Part shown: in pieces, positions 45,321 through 54,166 of the stretch
Layout of the letters: the number at the start of each line of letters is the position of its first letter
Numbering within the stretch: position 1 is the stretch's first letter
Assembly (NCBI RefSeq): GCF_009765825.1
Contig: NZ_LMUR01000015.1
Span: forward strand, 261,635 to 325,634
Reading direction: 5' to 3'
From: Granulicella sp. L60
Lineage (GTDB): Bacteria > Acidobacteriota > Terriglobia > Terriglobales > Acidobacteriaceae
DNA: 64,000 nucleotides
The notes under the pieces: model-generated
Databases searched by the model: none
The model's input: only the letters and a program-made list of their open reading frames with translations
What the model was told of the DNA's origin: nothing
Translations under genes and position numbers: made by a program

Positions 45321-46193
45321 CTAGCCTAGCATTCGTAAGGCCTTGACGACGGTGACTACAAGGCGATTGAAGGATGCGGTGAGTTGTGCCATCTCATCTT
45401 TGCCGCGAACGGGTAGTTCGGCCTGGTCAAGCTGGCCGAGACTGACACGATCGGCGACGATGGAAAGCTTGCGCAGGGGCAGGATGATGAGGTAGTACAG
45501 CACGAGATCGATAGTAAGCATAATTACAGCGAACGTCGTGACGAGCGACCACATGAGGGTATTGAAGGCTCTTGACGCAATCTGGATAGGCAGCGCCATG
45601 GGCACGGAGACGATCTGGGCACCGACGATTTCGTTGAGCTTCCAACCGAAGCCGTTGGTTGATCCGTACTTGTCGACCATGGTTTTTGGAGCAGCCGAAG
45701 GCTGTGAGTGGCACTCCAGACAGCTTGACTCAGTCTTGATGGGGTGAGCGAGATAGAGCGAGGGGCCGGAAGGGGTTTCGCGTTCGCCGACGAACTCCTT
45801 CAAGTCCGGCTTGTTGCGAAAAGCATCAATGACGTCGGTCTCCCAATCTACGGCGCGATCCTGGAGGTTGGTAGGGTTGAGCGTGGCTTCCTTGTACATA
45901 TACTCGGGAAATTTTTGCCGGAGACGAGCAAAGGTGACCGTCGCGCCGTAAAACGGAATCGCCTGCGGGAGAAAAGTGTGTTCCATCGCTGGAGCGGTGA
46001 CGATGATCGGCGTGAGCTCTTCCGTGGTGTAGTCGCGTGTGGAGCTTGCGCTCTGGATCATAAGTTCGGCCTGCTGCAGGACTTGAGCTCGCGCATTGTC
46101 GACGAGGAAAGAGTGAGCGACCCACGAGACTATGGCAAGACCGATGGCCACGACGACGATGACAATCAGATTGAATTTCAGTAGAAGTTTCAT
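45321..46193 (-). CDS. Membrane c-heme sensor protein (Tll0287-like/DUF3365) with HAMP domain
   Basis: The protein has 290 residues. The first transmembrane helix is at about 7-28 (FNLIVIVVVAIGLAIVSWVA). A periplasmic Tll0287-like domain holds the heme c motif C158-LE-C161-H162. The second transmembrane helix is near 212-236, followed by a HAMP domain (PLRKLSIVADRVSLGQLDQAELPVRGKDEMAQLTASFN). No output domain follows, so it must signal to another protein. It is the second gene of a minus-strand pair after the FHA-GAF-PP2C gene (34-bp gap, GGAGAG before ATG). A role in sensing redox, NO or oxygen state and passing it to the phosphatase is inferred. Confidence 0.86.
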   Translation of the reverse strand: MKLLLKFNLIVIVVVAIGLAIVSWVAHSFLVDNARAQVLQQAELMIQSASSTRDYTTEELTPIIVTAPAMEHTFLPQAIPFYGATVTFARLRQKFPEYMYKEATLNPTNLQDRAVDWETDVIDAFRNKPDLKEFVGERETPSGPSLYLAHPIKTESSCLECHSQPSAAPKTMVDKYGSTNGFGWKLNEIVGAQIVSVPMALPIQIASRAFNTLMWSLVTTFAVIMLTIDLVLYYLIILPLRKLSIVADRVSLGQLDQAELPVRGKDEMAQLTASFNRLVVTVVKALRMLG

Positions 46194-46227
46194 GGTCTCT
46201 CCAACAGACGCATTGTTTCTTCAGGCG

Positions 46228-47811
46228 TCAGGCTGTTCTCTCGATGATCAGGAGGGTGCAATCGTCTTGCGTAGGCGCACCCTCGCAGAAACGGAACATG
46301 GAAGCAAAGATGGCCTGAACGGGGTCTGGGGCAGAAAACTCACTCTGGCGCTCAATGGAGCCGAACTCCACACCTGCGGGATTTTCGGCTTCAGTGACAC
46401 CATCGCTCAGGAGCACAAGACGTGCATGAAGAGGCAGTGTGAAGGAGATGGGGTGGAAAGTAGCGTCATGGAGAAGGCCAACGGGAACATCGCCGCCGAG
46501 GATCGGAGTAATCGTGCCGTCTTCAAGGACGAGGAGAGGAGAGATGTGGCCACCGTTGATTAATTCGACCTCACCATTTTGTTTGTAGTGGAGGACCAGA
46601 AGGGTTACATACTTCTGGCCGTAGACACGAGAGCACAGAAAGGATTGGACAGTGGCCACGGTGTCGACCAGGGACACGTGACTTCGGGCCTGAGCGTACA
46701 TCATGCCTTGGATAATCGAAGCGAGCAAGGCAGCAGGCACGCCTTTGCCGGAGACATCCGCGACGATGGCGACTAAGCCGTCCTCCACAGGAATGACGTC
46801 GTAGAAATCGCCGCCGACCTCTGCACAGGGAATGGTCTTCGCCATGACTTTGGCGTAAGGGAAGGTTGGAAGATCGCGGGCGATGAGGCTCTGTTGGATA
46901 GAGGCAGCGATCTCCATCTCATTGCGGAGAAGTTCGGCAGCGCGCTCGGCCTGAACTAAGCGGGCATGTTCGACGAGGGTAGCTGCCTCGGACGCGATGG
47001 CAAGGAGGATGTCGCGGCCGACGCTGTTGAGCGTGTTGGTTCGAAGGCGGCTGTCGAGATAGAGGAGGCCGAGAAGACGGCCGGAGTTGCGGCCACGCAG
47101 GGGGATGGCGATGACGCTGAGAAGTTCGTGGGCGATGACGCTCTCGCGACTGACCGGCTGTCCTTCGCCACTGACGTCGCCGAGAATGTACTCTTGTCCG
47201 GACTCGGCTGCATCGCGGACGATTGAGCGCGAGATTTTCGTGTCGTCGAAGATTGGCTCGCCTTCGCAGTTGAAGCCACACTGCAGGGAGAGGTTAGCAG
47301 CACTATCGCCGAGGAAGACAAAGCCGCGTTCGGAGTGGGTAAGTCGCAGTGTGTACTCGATCATCGTGCCGAGAATGTCTTCCAGAACACTGGAGTTGTT
47401 GAAGCTCTGTGCGGCCTGAAGGAACAGGGAGAGCGTCTGAAGCTCGGAGTTGGAGGCTTCCGAAGCCATCTTATGAAAGAGAGCCACGGTGGATGTGTGA
47501 TCAGGAGAGGTGAGAAAGAGAAGGGTGATGCCGGATGGGCCGAGTTTGATGCGGTCTCCAGAGCGGAGGCGCGCCGTGTCCTTGCGGATGTCGTTGACGA
47601 AGGTTCCCTGGCGGCTGTTGAGATCCCGAATGAAGAACCCTTCTGCGTCCTCGTGGATGATGGCGTGTTCGCGTGAGATCTGCGAGTTGGTGAGATAGAG
47701 ATTGCGATCCGCTTGACGGCCGATTGTGAAGGGCAGGGAGTCGATGATTACGGTGCGCGTCTGATCTTTTTCACGAATTATCAAGCGGGCTGGATGTTTG
47801 GTGGTCTCCAT
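46228..47811 (-). CDS. FHA-GAF-PP2C (SpoIIE/RsbU-type) phosphatase
   Basis: The 527-residue protein has three domains. The FHA domain (about 20-95) shows FTIGRQADRNLYLTNSQISREHAII and SRQGTFVNDIRK, binding phosphothreonine peptides. The GAF domain (about 140-290) contains TLRLTHSERGFVFLG and ARLVQAE. The PP2C SIG-type domain (about 310-525) has AEVGGDFYDVIPVEDGLVAIVADVSGKGVPAAL and VLLSDGVTEAENP, with the metal-binding aspartates. A coiled segment (AELLRNEMEIAASIQQSLI) joins GAF to the catalytic domain, the usual RsbU linker. It is the first gene of the pair with the heme sensor. It probably dephosphorylates an anti-sigma antagonist or a kinase substrate. Confidence 0.9.
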   Translation of the reverse strand: METTKHPARLIIREKDQTRTVIIDSLPFTIGRQADRNLYLTNSQISREHAIIHEDAEGFFIRDLNSRQGTFVNDIRKDTARLRSGDRIKLGPSGITLLFLTSPDHTSTVALFHKMASEASNSELQTLSLFLQAAQSFNNSSVLEDILGTMIEYTLRLTHSERGFVFLGDSAANLSLQCGFNCEGEPIFDDTKISRSIVRDAAESGQEYILGDVSGEGQPVSRESVIAHELLSVIAIPLRGRNSGRLLGLLYLDSRLRTNTLNSVGRDILLAIASEAATLVEHARLVQAERAAELLRNEMEIAASIQQSLIARDLPTFPYAKVMAKTIPCAEVGGDFYDVIPVEDGLVAIVADVSGKGVPAALLASIIQGMMYAQARSHVSLVDTVATVQSFLCSRVYGQKYVTLLVLHYKQNGEVELINGGHISPLLVLEDGTITPILGGDVPVGLLHDATFHPISFTLPLHARLVLLSDGVTEAENPAGVEFGSIERQSEFSAPDPVQAIFASMFRFCEGAPTQDDCTLLIIERTA

Positions 47812-48435
47812 AATGAAGTAACGTACCGATCGGACACTCCGATTTCAATCAAAGTATGACGTTGATGATAATTGATGAAGTCTAACATCAGAATCAAAGA
47901 TGTTGGTGGACAACCGCGTGTTCAAGGCTCTCAAGTTTCGCAGCAAATGCGCGATAGATCCTGCAAAGTCGGCTTCTGTCTACCAATGAACTCGCCAATG
48001 AGTGCATCGGCGATTTATCACTCATTGACACTGTGGACCTATTGCTTCCAAGTTACCAACTTTCGGAATCGGTGACGGGAAGCACATTTGTGAGGACAGA
48101 TCGTGAAGTGACTAACCCGGATATGAGTTTGTATTTCGTTTACATTCGACCTCGCAACGGACTGGAATAACAGCCGATGGTATTTCCCCAAAGTTCAAGA
48201 GACGATCATTGAAAACATCAGTTCGTTTGCGTTGTACGGCTTTCCAGAGTCACACGCTGCCAGCTTTGCTTATGCATCTGCATAATTCAAAGTCAAATAC
48301 CTCGCAGCCTTTACCTGCGCAATAGACCCAAAAGCTCAGCCATGTGCTGGGGCTTTTTGTCTGCGGCGGCTTGCGCATCATCATGGACGATTGAACATCT
48401 TGTAGAGCTGCTAGAGGCGTGAGAGCATTGCTGGC
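47812..48435. other. Intergenic stretch
   Basis: About 620 bp has no convincing gene and contains a weak terminator-like hairpin near 48332-48357. No promoter or RNA family is recognised. Confidence 0.4.
48332..48357 (+). terminator. Weak Rho-independent terminator-like hairpin
   Basis: AAGCTCAGC-CATGT-GCTGGGGCTT is followed by a T run. The stem has one bulge and a G-T pair. No upstream gene on this strand is obvious, so it may end a small RNA or be chance. Confidence 0.3.
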
Positions 48436-48678
48436 ATGAAATCGCTCGTACTTGTTTTGCGATGTGCTCTAGAGGGGCTTCTAGGCGCTTCAATGATGCT
48501 TGCCACACTTGCCGGAATAGCGATTAGCCTTCTCAACTCTTACGGAGTTGCTTATACCCTTGTATCGCTTACGGGAAGTTTCATTTTAGGAGCATTAGGG
48601 TTCTATATGTTTCGCGATGCAATAAGAGTTGGCCGACGACTACGATCTAAACCTGAAATCAATTCCATTTCAAACTGA
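48436..48678 (+). CDS. Small hypothetical membrane protein (two helices)
   Basis: The 80-residue frame has two long hydrophobic segments (GLLGASMMLATLAGIAISLL and TLVSLTGSFILGALGFYMF) and a basic C-terminus (RVGRRLRSKP) that should face the cytoplasm. Composition is typical of a real small membrane protein. No family is recognised. No strong ribosome site is seen before the ATG, and the neighbours give no functional clue. Confidence 0.45.
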   Translation: MKSLVLVLRCALEGLLGASMMLATLAGIAISLLNSYGVAYTLVSLTGSFILGALGFYMFRDAIRVGRRLRSKPEINSISN

Positions 48679-49240
48679 ATCACATCGGGTTTTGTTCGCT
48701 CGCAGCCTTCTATAGGACCGATTGGGCGTGCCCTTGAGTATTAATCGACACAGAACGTGGATTGGTCTGGCTGAGACTGGCAGACGAACAGTACATCAAG
48801 CTGAAATAGGTTCCCGCTATGGCTCTTTAGGAACTCTTCAGCGAGTCTCATGCCCTCTTCACAGGCTGGTATGTCGTCTTAATTCCAAGGGGACAGTAAG
48901 ACATTGCGATCGATAGTGTCGGGGCAGTAGATACGGTCGGAAGCTCATCTCACTCAACGAACGCTTTGCAGACTTCAAGCGGCATCGCGCAGGGTGCGAA
49001 GCTGTAACGAGGTGTGAAATGACAAAGCTTGTATAGGTTAGTGGCCCGTGCTTGGTTTTGCGTATCTCTGTATCAGTCAGCAAAATGCCATTGCCTTTGT
49101 TTTTAGGAACCATCAAAAATGCCATTGGCAAGTGCAAGATTCCATAATACTTGGTGAACTATCTGGGACTTTAGTTTCTTCAGTTTTGTGGAGTTTTCTC
49201 GGCACCTTGAGACTGTCTAGGACGACACAAGAATAGTCTA
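48679..49240. other. Intergenic stretch before the tRNA
   Basis: About 560 bp has no supported gene. Short open frames here lack ribosome sites and protein-like composition. Confidence 0.4.
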
Positions 49241-49328
49241 TGGCGGAGAGACAGGGATTCGAACCCTGGATACCTTGCGGTATACACGCTTTCCAAGCGT
49301 GCGCCTTCAGCCACTCGGCCATCTCTCC
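49241..49328 (-). tRNA. tRNA-Ser (anticodon GGA)
   Basis: Read on the minus strand it begins GGAGAGATGGCCGAGTGG and ends with TTCGAATCCC and TCTCTCC-GCCA. The acceptor stem pairs over seven bases, a long variable arm typical of serine tRNA is present, and the anticodon loop TTGGAAA carries GGA. The 3' CCA is encoded. It reads UCC/UCU codons. Confidence 0.95.
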
Positions 49329-49400
49329 GCGTATTGCGGGCCTTTTTGAATCTAACACAATTGCTCGGCCACAACGAATTCTCGTAGATTGCTGAGCAAT

Positions 49401-51170
49401 TTATGGTGCTTGTGCACTGATGTTCTGTTTCAGCGTCACAGACGGTTTGAGCTCGACTGGCACTCCTTGAAGCAGGTATCGGCGAAGGGTCGAGCGGTCG
49501 CCCCAGTTGATATCCCAGCCGTTATCAATGCCGATGAGAATGTATTGTCCCGGAATAATATCTTCTATCTCGAAACTGCCGTCTGTGTTGGTTTGATCCT
49601 GACGGAGAAACGTAATTGATCCAGGATCTTCGATCGTCGTTGGGACCAGCAGCACCAAAGCTCCGTCCGATGGCTTTCCGCCAAATGTTGCGACGCCGCT
49701 CAAGTGGGCGCGACCGCTTGCCACATGGATGGTCAACACGGAATCGCCCGCTGCCAGCGTCACATAACGGCCCTCGATCTTGGCCTCCTTCATAGCGATG
49801 CCAGTAAGGTAGACATTGGGTCGTCCTTGAAGAACCACCTCATAGCGTCCTGGAGGTACTTCGATCAGATGGTCGGTGCCGCTGTCTCTCTGACCACGCC
49901 GCTCATTGCCGTAGCCCATCGCTCCATCATTGTCGGAGGAAAAGCTGCCTCGATGAGTATCCGTATCCACCAGCCTGACCCTCATCGAACCGTTGCGTCC
50001 TGCGCCAGATCCCGCATCTAGATCGGTGAGACCTTCGAAGTGAACCGTCACCCTGGCAACATCCTCTGGCGCCGCATTGAGATCCAGCGTACGGGTCGAA
50101 TTAGCCGTAACCTCGACCAGCGAAGCCCTCCTTCCCTGGTTTGGTCCACCGGGCTGAATTCGATACAGCCCTGGGGCCAAACCGGACACATCGATCTGCC
50201 CCTGCCCGTCCACATGTGTCGAGACTGGAACATAGCTCTGAATGTCTTCTCCTGGAACAATCTGCTGAACGATTGGAAATGCCGGCGGCGAAACATTGTT
50301 CTCTCCTTCCGTTCGCGGAGTCACAACTCTGAGGTGAACCGAAGGCATCGGAACAAGATGAAGATCCGCTTGCCTCGTATCTCCGGCATGCAAAACGATC
50401 GTCTCCGCCAGCGCAGGATTATCTATCCCCGGAAACCATGTAAGCGGATAAGCGACGTCGAGTGACGGATCGACCGGCGCACTTCCGCTTGAACTCACTC
50501 GGCTGGATTGCTGTGATGCCGCCGCGTACCAAGGCTGTGCCTGCACCATCAGCCGATAGCTTCCCGGCAAAAGATTGTCCAGCTCATACATGCCGCGATC
50601 GTCGGTTCGTACCATCGTCCGCACGCTACCAGTTGGCTGCGTCCCTCCCGGACTTGGCGGGGGTACAACCTGCAATGAAACCTGTGCCGTGCGTATCGGT
50701 TCGCCAGCTTCGTCCAGTACAACGCCGGTAATACTCGCCTCAGGACTCAGACGAAACCGAATATCTACCGTTGGCGCCTCTGACGTTACAGCAATTGCGG
50801 AAAAAAATCCCTGATGCCTCTCGTACTCTTGGGTCACAAAACCACGAGCGCTTGCAGTCAAACTCCATAGACCAGCCGACGGAAGGGCTATGGAGAAGCG
50901 TCCGTGTTCATCGGTCTCGAAGCTGCCGATAGAGGGAATCTGTCGATTCGACGAACCTCCATGAACCATCAGCGACGGGCTCAGTTGACAGTGAGCTACC
51001 GTGCTGCCATCGACGCTGCTAACTACCGTCCCTGTGATCTTATAGTTCACATCCGCTGCATTGGAGCCCACCCGTGTCTTCGCTTGCGATAGCGACTGCG
51101 AAGGAACGCCCACCAAACAGCCCATCATCAAGCCCACAAGAGCAACCCGCAAACCGTGCATCGGCCTCAA
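49401..51170 (-). CDS. Secreted protein with carboxypeptidase-regulatory-like repeats
   Basis: The protein has 589 residues with an N-terminal hydrophobic segment (LRVALVGLMMGCLVGVPSQSLSQA). It consists of beta-sandwich repeats: YKITGTVVSSVDGSTVAHCQL, ASITGVVLDEAGEPIRTAQVSL, and AHLSGVATFGGKPSDGALVLL...TNTDGSFEIEDIIPGQYILIGI. No peptidase motif is seen. It starts at a TTG overlapping the stop of the upstream gene (TTGA) or at the ATG three codons later. It and its partner upstream form an operon of similar repeat proteins, probably surface or periplasmic binding modules. The ligand is not known. Confidence 0.82.
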   Translation of the reverse strand: MRPMHGLRVALVGLMMGCLVGVPSQSLSQAKTRVGSNAADVNYKITGTVVSSVDGSTVAHCQLSPSLMVHGGSSNRQIPSIGSFETDEHGRFSIALPSAGLWSLTASARGFVTQEYERHQGFFSAIAVTSEAPTVDIRFRLSPEASITGVVLDEAGEPIRTAQVSLQVVPPPSPGGTQPTGSVRTMVRTDDRGMYELDNLLPGSYRLMVQAQPWYAAASQQSSRVSSSGSAPVDPSLDVAYPLTWFPGIDNPALAETIVLHAGDTRQADLHLVPMPSVHLRVVTPRTEGENNVSPPAFPIVQQIVPGEDIQSYVPVSTHVDGQGQIDVSGLAPGLYRIQPGGPNQGRRASLVEVTANSTRTLDLNAAPEDVARVTVHFEGLTDLDAGSGAGRNGSMRVRLVDTDTHRGSFSSDNDGAMGYGNERRGQRDSGTDHLIEVPPGRYEVVLQGRPNVYLTGIAMKEAKIEGRYVTLAAGDSVLTIHVASGRAHLSGVATFGGKPSDGALVLLVPTTIEDPGSITFLRQDQTNTDGSFEIEDIIPGQYILIGIDNGWDINWGDRSTLRRYLLQGVPVELKPSVTLKQNISAQAP

Positions 51171-52777
51171 GGCATCACCGCCAGCGCAGGAGCGGCGTCA
51201 AGGTTCAGCGTAGATTTATCCCCGGCCTCAATCGTCACATTATGGACATAGCTGCTATACGGCGCGAGACTTGCCGGATCGCGAAAGTTCACCGAGAGAC
51301 GGCGTTCCGAGGCCAGCGCCTGATAGCTGCCAGGCGGCAGATGTGCCGAACTGAAGCTACCATCCGTACCGCTTCGAAGACTAAAAACGCTCTGCGCGCT
51401 CGGCCCCGATGAGATGAGGTAGATCCAGCACACTCCCGGACTTCCGTTCACCAACACCGCTCCCTGCAGACTCCCCGTCTGATCGCTGACGGTTACTCGA
51501 ATGGGCGCACCTGCAGCTCCGGGCGCGACCACAAGCTCCTGCTGCAGCAGATCGGAGTCGCCGTAGTTGACTGACTTGATGTACCACGATCCACTCATGC
51601 GCGCCTGTAGGCGATAGTTTCCAGTTGGCACGGTGAACGCATAACTATGATCTCGCACCATCGTCGGACGAATACTGGAATCGCCTCGCTCGATGTCTAC
51701 CTCTTCCTTCTGCAGCGTGAGACCCAGTTGTTGCAGTTGAGGTGGATTATTGATTGCAGCAGACTCGGAGTCTACCGACAGCTCTACCGGGATCGATGGA
51801 ATAGGTGCGAACTGGAGCACCACGCCCGACACATCGTGGTCCGGTACGGTCACGGTCGTCTCTGCCTCCGCGGAAGACTCTCCATTATTCATCCATGCAG
51901 TGAGCACGTAACTGCCTTGGGGAAGCTCCATCGTCATCGCACCCAACGCACCATCGGTCCTTGGGTTCACCTGCATAAGACTGCTGCCGCTCCTCGTGTG
52001 GGCGGTGATCCTTGCAAAACCGCGCCCCGAAGAACCCTGCGTCGTAAGCGTCACCGTGTGGATGCGGCTGACAGCCGGACGCAGCTCGAAGTGCTGTTCG
52101 TCTCCGCCACGAATCTGGATAACCTGTGGCATGCTCGACGAACTCCCCTCAGGAACGACGACCGGTAGAACCGCTTCGCCCGTAGCACCATCTTGCGGTG
52201 TGTAGTGACTCTCGATCCTGTAGCTGCCACCCGGGACTGGAAGCCTGAAGTTACCATGAACGTCGGTTTGACTCTGAGCCGTGGTGCTCCAATGGTGTCC
52301 AGACTCATCGAATGAGCTACGCATCGCACTCACCAGAATCCGCTGCAAAGGAGCGCCATCCGGTCCCAACACCCTGCCCGTCAACAATGCCTCTGGATAG
52401 ATTCGCAGCTCCAGCGGTACGGCGAGCTGCGCTGCCTGGAGAAAAAGATTGCCCGCTTCCGATGGATCGGCAGACGCATAGAACCCAGGTTTGGTGATCA
52501 GAATATTCGCGGCACTCTCCGTATTCTGCTCGAACCGGAACTTGCCCTCATGATCAGTCAGTACCGCACGGTCGTTCAACCGAACCAGCGCACGCGGAAC
52601 CGGCGTCCCGGTCGCAGCGTTCAGAACGCGCCCTGTCACCGAGTCCGGCACGGTGGCTGCAGTACCCGATGTACCTGTGGCGCCGGCGCTCGCCTGCGCT
52701 CCCAGCGGCCTGAGTTGGACGCCCGTAACCATCAAAAAAAGGAGCAGCCGGCAACACCTTCGCAAGCACCACTCCAT
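51167..52777 (-). CDS. Secreted protein with carboxypeptidase-regulatory-like repeats
   Basis: The protein has about 536 residues from the ATG at 52777. A longer GTG frame to 52816 adds a non-conserved tail. The signal peptide is LLLFLMVTGVQLRPLGAQA. Repeats include DSVTGRVLNAATGTPVPRALVRL...LTDHEGKFRFEQ and ALLTGRVLGPDGAPLQRILVSAM...DVHGNFRLPVPGGSYRIES. The last repeat has GSLQGAVLVNGSPGVCW...LPPGSYQALAS. It is the upstream partner of a related protein with a four-base overlap, probably a duplicated pair. Function is unknown beyond the fold. Confidence 0.82.
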   Translation of the reverse strand: MEWCLRRCCRLLLFLMVTGVQLRPLGAQASAGATGTSGTAATVPDSVTGRVLNAATGTPVPRALVRLNDRAVLTDHEGKFRFEQNTESAANILITKPGFYASADPSEAGNLFLQAAQLAVPLELRIYPEALLTGRVLGPDGAPLQRILVSAMRSSFDESGHHWSTTAQSQTDVHGNFRLPVPGGSYRIESHYTPQDGATGEAVLPVVVPEGSSSSMPQVIQIRGGDEQHFELRPAVSRIHTVTLTTQGSSGRGFARITAHTRSGSSLMQVNPRTDGALGAMTMELPQGSYVLTAWMNNGESSAEAETTVTVPDHDVSGVVLQFAPIPSIPVELSVDSESAAINNPPQLQQLGLTLQKEEVDIERGDSSIRPTMVRDHSYAFTVPTGNYRLQARMSGSWYIKSVNYGDSDLLQQELVVAPGAAGAPIRVTVSDQTGSLQGAVLVNGSPGVCWIYLISSGPSAQSVFSLRSGTDGSFSSAHLPPGSYQALASERRLSVNFRDPASLAPYSSYVHNVTIEAGDKSTLNLDAAPALAVMP

Positions 52778-53159
52778 CCGGGCTGAGCACACGAGCCACA
52801 CCTCAGACTGACACAATTAAGACTTACAACCCAACAATAAGTGAGGGGATGCGATTCTGCATTGGCGAAAATGACACGATCTTTCCATATTGTGAGCCGA
52901 GATCGTTTTGTCCCTTAACGGGTCAGCATACGAAGTAAGCGTTCGGGCGATCGACTGTGTTTACCGATCGATATCTCGACATGGAACCTGGCCGAAGCGG
53001 AGAGTTGTCTCCCCGCTACGCATAGGCGAACGAGTCAAGTGACGGCTTGTACAACCGGTCAGGCCTGCCTGCCTCGACCGATCAGATAGAAGATTTTGTA
53101 CGGAATCTTCCGGCAATGGACGAGAATCAGATGTACAGAATCTTTTTGGAGGTACGGAT
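52778..53159. other. Intergenic region before the rhodanese gene
   Basis: About 380 bp between divergent genes has no supported ORF. Apart from the GGAGG ribosome site at the end I see no clear operator. Confidence 0.4.
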
Positions 53160-53606
53160 ATGTATCTGATTGCGATATGCGCGGTCGGCGTCTGTGTCTT
53201 GATCTTTGGAATCGTGAGAATCAGGCAGGTACGGCGGCATAAGTTGGAGGAGCACAGCATCGACGCAGAGAATCTCCATGCGCTGATGCAAAAGGATATG
53301 AATCTGTTGGTGTTCGACGTCCGGCAGCCGTTGGATCTGCTGGCGCACTCGGAGATCATTCCAGGGTCGAAGAGGATTCCACCCAAGGCGATCTTAGAAG
53401 AAGCCGCAGCGATCCCGAAAGAGAAAGATGCAGTCATCTACTGCACATGCGTCAGCGAAAAGACCAGCCGGATGATCCTTGAGAAGGCTCTTGCACTGAA
53501 CTTCACCCGGATCAAGTTTCTCAAAGGCGGCCTGGCGGCTTGGAAAGAGAAGGGGTATCCCGTGGAGCGTTACGACACGCCTTTTCATTTGGATACAGCG
53601 GTTTAG
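53160..53606 (+). CDS. Membrane-anchored rhodanese-domain protein
   Basis: The protein has 148 residues. An N-terminal helix (YLIAICAVGVCVLIFGIV) anchors it, followed by a rhodanese fold (LLVFDVRQPLDLLAHSEIIPGSKRIPP, AVIYCTCVSEKTSRMI, IKFLKGGLAAWKEKGYPVE). The active-site loop begins with the second cysteine of YCTC, as in rhodaneses fused to DedA proteins. The aspartate in FDVRQP and the glycines of KGGLAAW are conserved. GGAGG lies seven bases before the ATG. It probably transfers sulfane sulfur. The acceptor is unknown. Confidence 0.9.
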   Translation: MYLIAICAVGVCVLIFGIVRIRQVRRHKLEEHSIDAENLHALMQKDMNLLVFDVRQPLDLLAHSEIIPGSKRIPPKAILEEAAAIPKEKDAVIYCTCVSEKTSRMILEKALALNFTRIKFLKGGLAAWKEKGYPVERYDTPFHLDTAV

Positions 53607-53676
53607 CTCCCCGGCGATGCCGGTAGAAGTACGCCCCGATCGCATGTACCAGGAGCATCCGGGCCGCGTCCCGTCA

Positions 53677-53705
53677 TTGCATTTTGGTCATAACTGCTGT
53701 AGAAT
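53677..53705 (+). promoter_or_regulatory. Sigma-70-type promoter of the 75-residue gene
   Basis: TTGCAT and TAGAAT are separated by 17 bases. Both are close to the housekeeping consensus and lie about 70 bp before the start codon. Confidence 0.5.
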
Positions 53706-53777
53706 GAGGGTTGCGTAATTTTTTACGTCGTTCGCAAAGTGTAGGTTGTAAATCTCTACAGAGGTACTAACAAAGAT

Positions 53778-54005
53778 ATGGCAAAGCGTCGTGGAAATCC
53801 AAACTGGGGCAAGCCCGAGCCCATTGGGCCGATTGTTCCAACGGTAACCTCGTTCGAACAGGTTGTGAAGGAGTTCAAGCTTACCCCCGACCAGTACATT
53901 CGTTCGACCAGATTGCGGGAGTGGGCTCGGCGGAACAAGAACTCGAAGTATATTCCTGAGGCGTTGCTGGAAGCCTGGGGCTTCGAGATTGAGTCTACGC
54001 TCTAG
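53778..54005 (+). CDS. Conserved-looking small basic protein, function unknown
   Basis: The 75-residue soluble protein (MAKRRGNPNWGKPEPIGP...EFEQVV-like helix...EALLEAWGFEIESTL) is rich in Lys and Arg at the N-terminus and helical at the C-terminus. I do not recognise a family, though the compact layout looks like a real conserved product. It has its own promoter signature and is followed by a strong Rho-independent terminator, so it is a single-gene transcription unit. A nucleic-acid-associated role is possible from charge but not shown. Confidence 0.75.
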   Translation: MAKRRGNPNWGKPEPIGPIVPTVTSFEQVVKEFKLTPDQYIRSTRLREWARRNKNSKYIPEALLEAWGFEIESTL

Positions 54006-54022
54006 TTTGCAGATTGAAAGAA

Positions 54023-54057
54023 GATGGCGCCGCCCAACCAGGGCGGCGCCATCTTTT
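54023..54057 (+). terminator. Strong Rho-independent terminator
   Basis: A perfect 13-bp stem GATGGCGCCGCCC with loop AACCA is followed by TTTTT. It ends the transcript of the 75-residue gene. Confidence 0.93.
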
Positions 54058-54166
54058 TGTCACTTGTCTGTCACTTTTATGTCAGGGCCAAGGTTTTTGC
54101 ATCGCGTTGGCGTAGGATTCGTCGAAAGTAGTGCAGTGTTTCCGTAAGGAATGAAGGAGTGACAGC

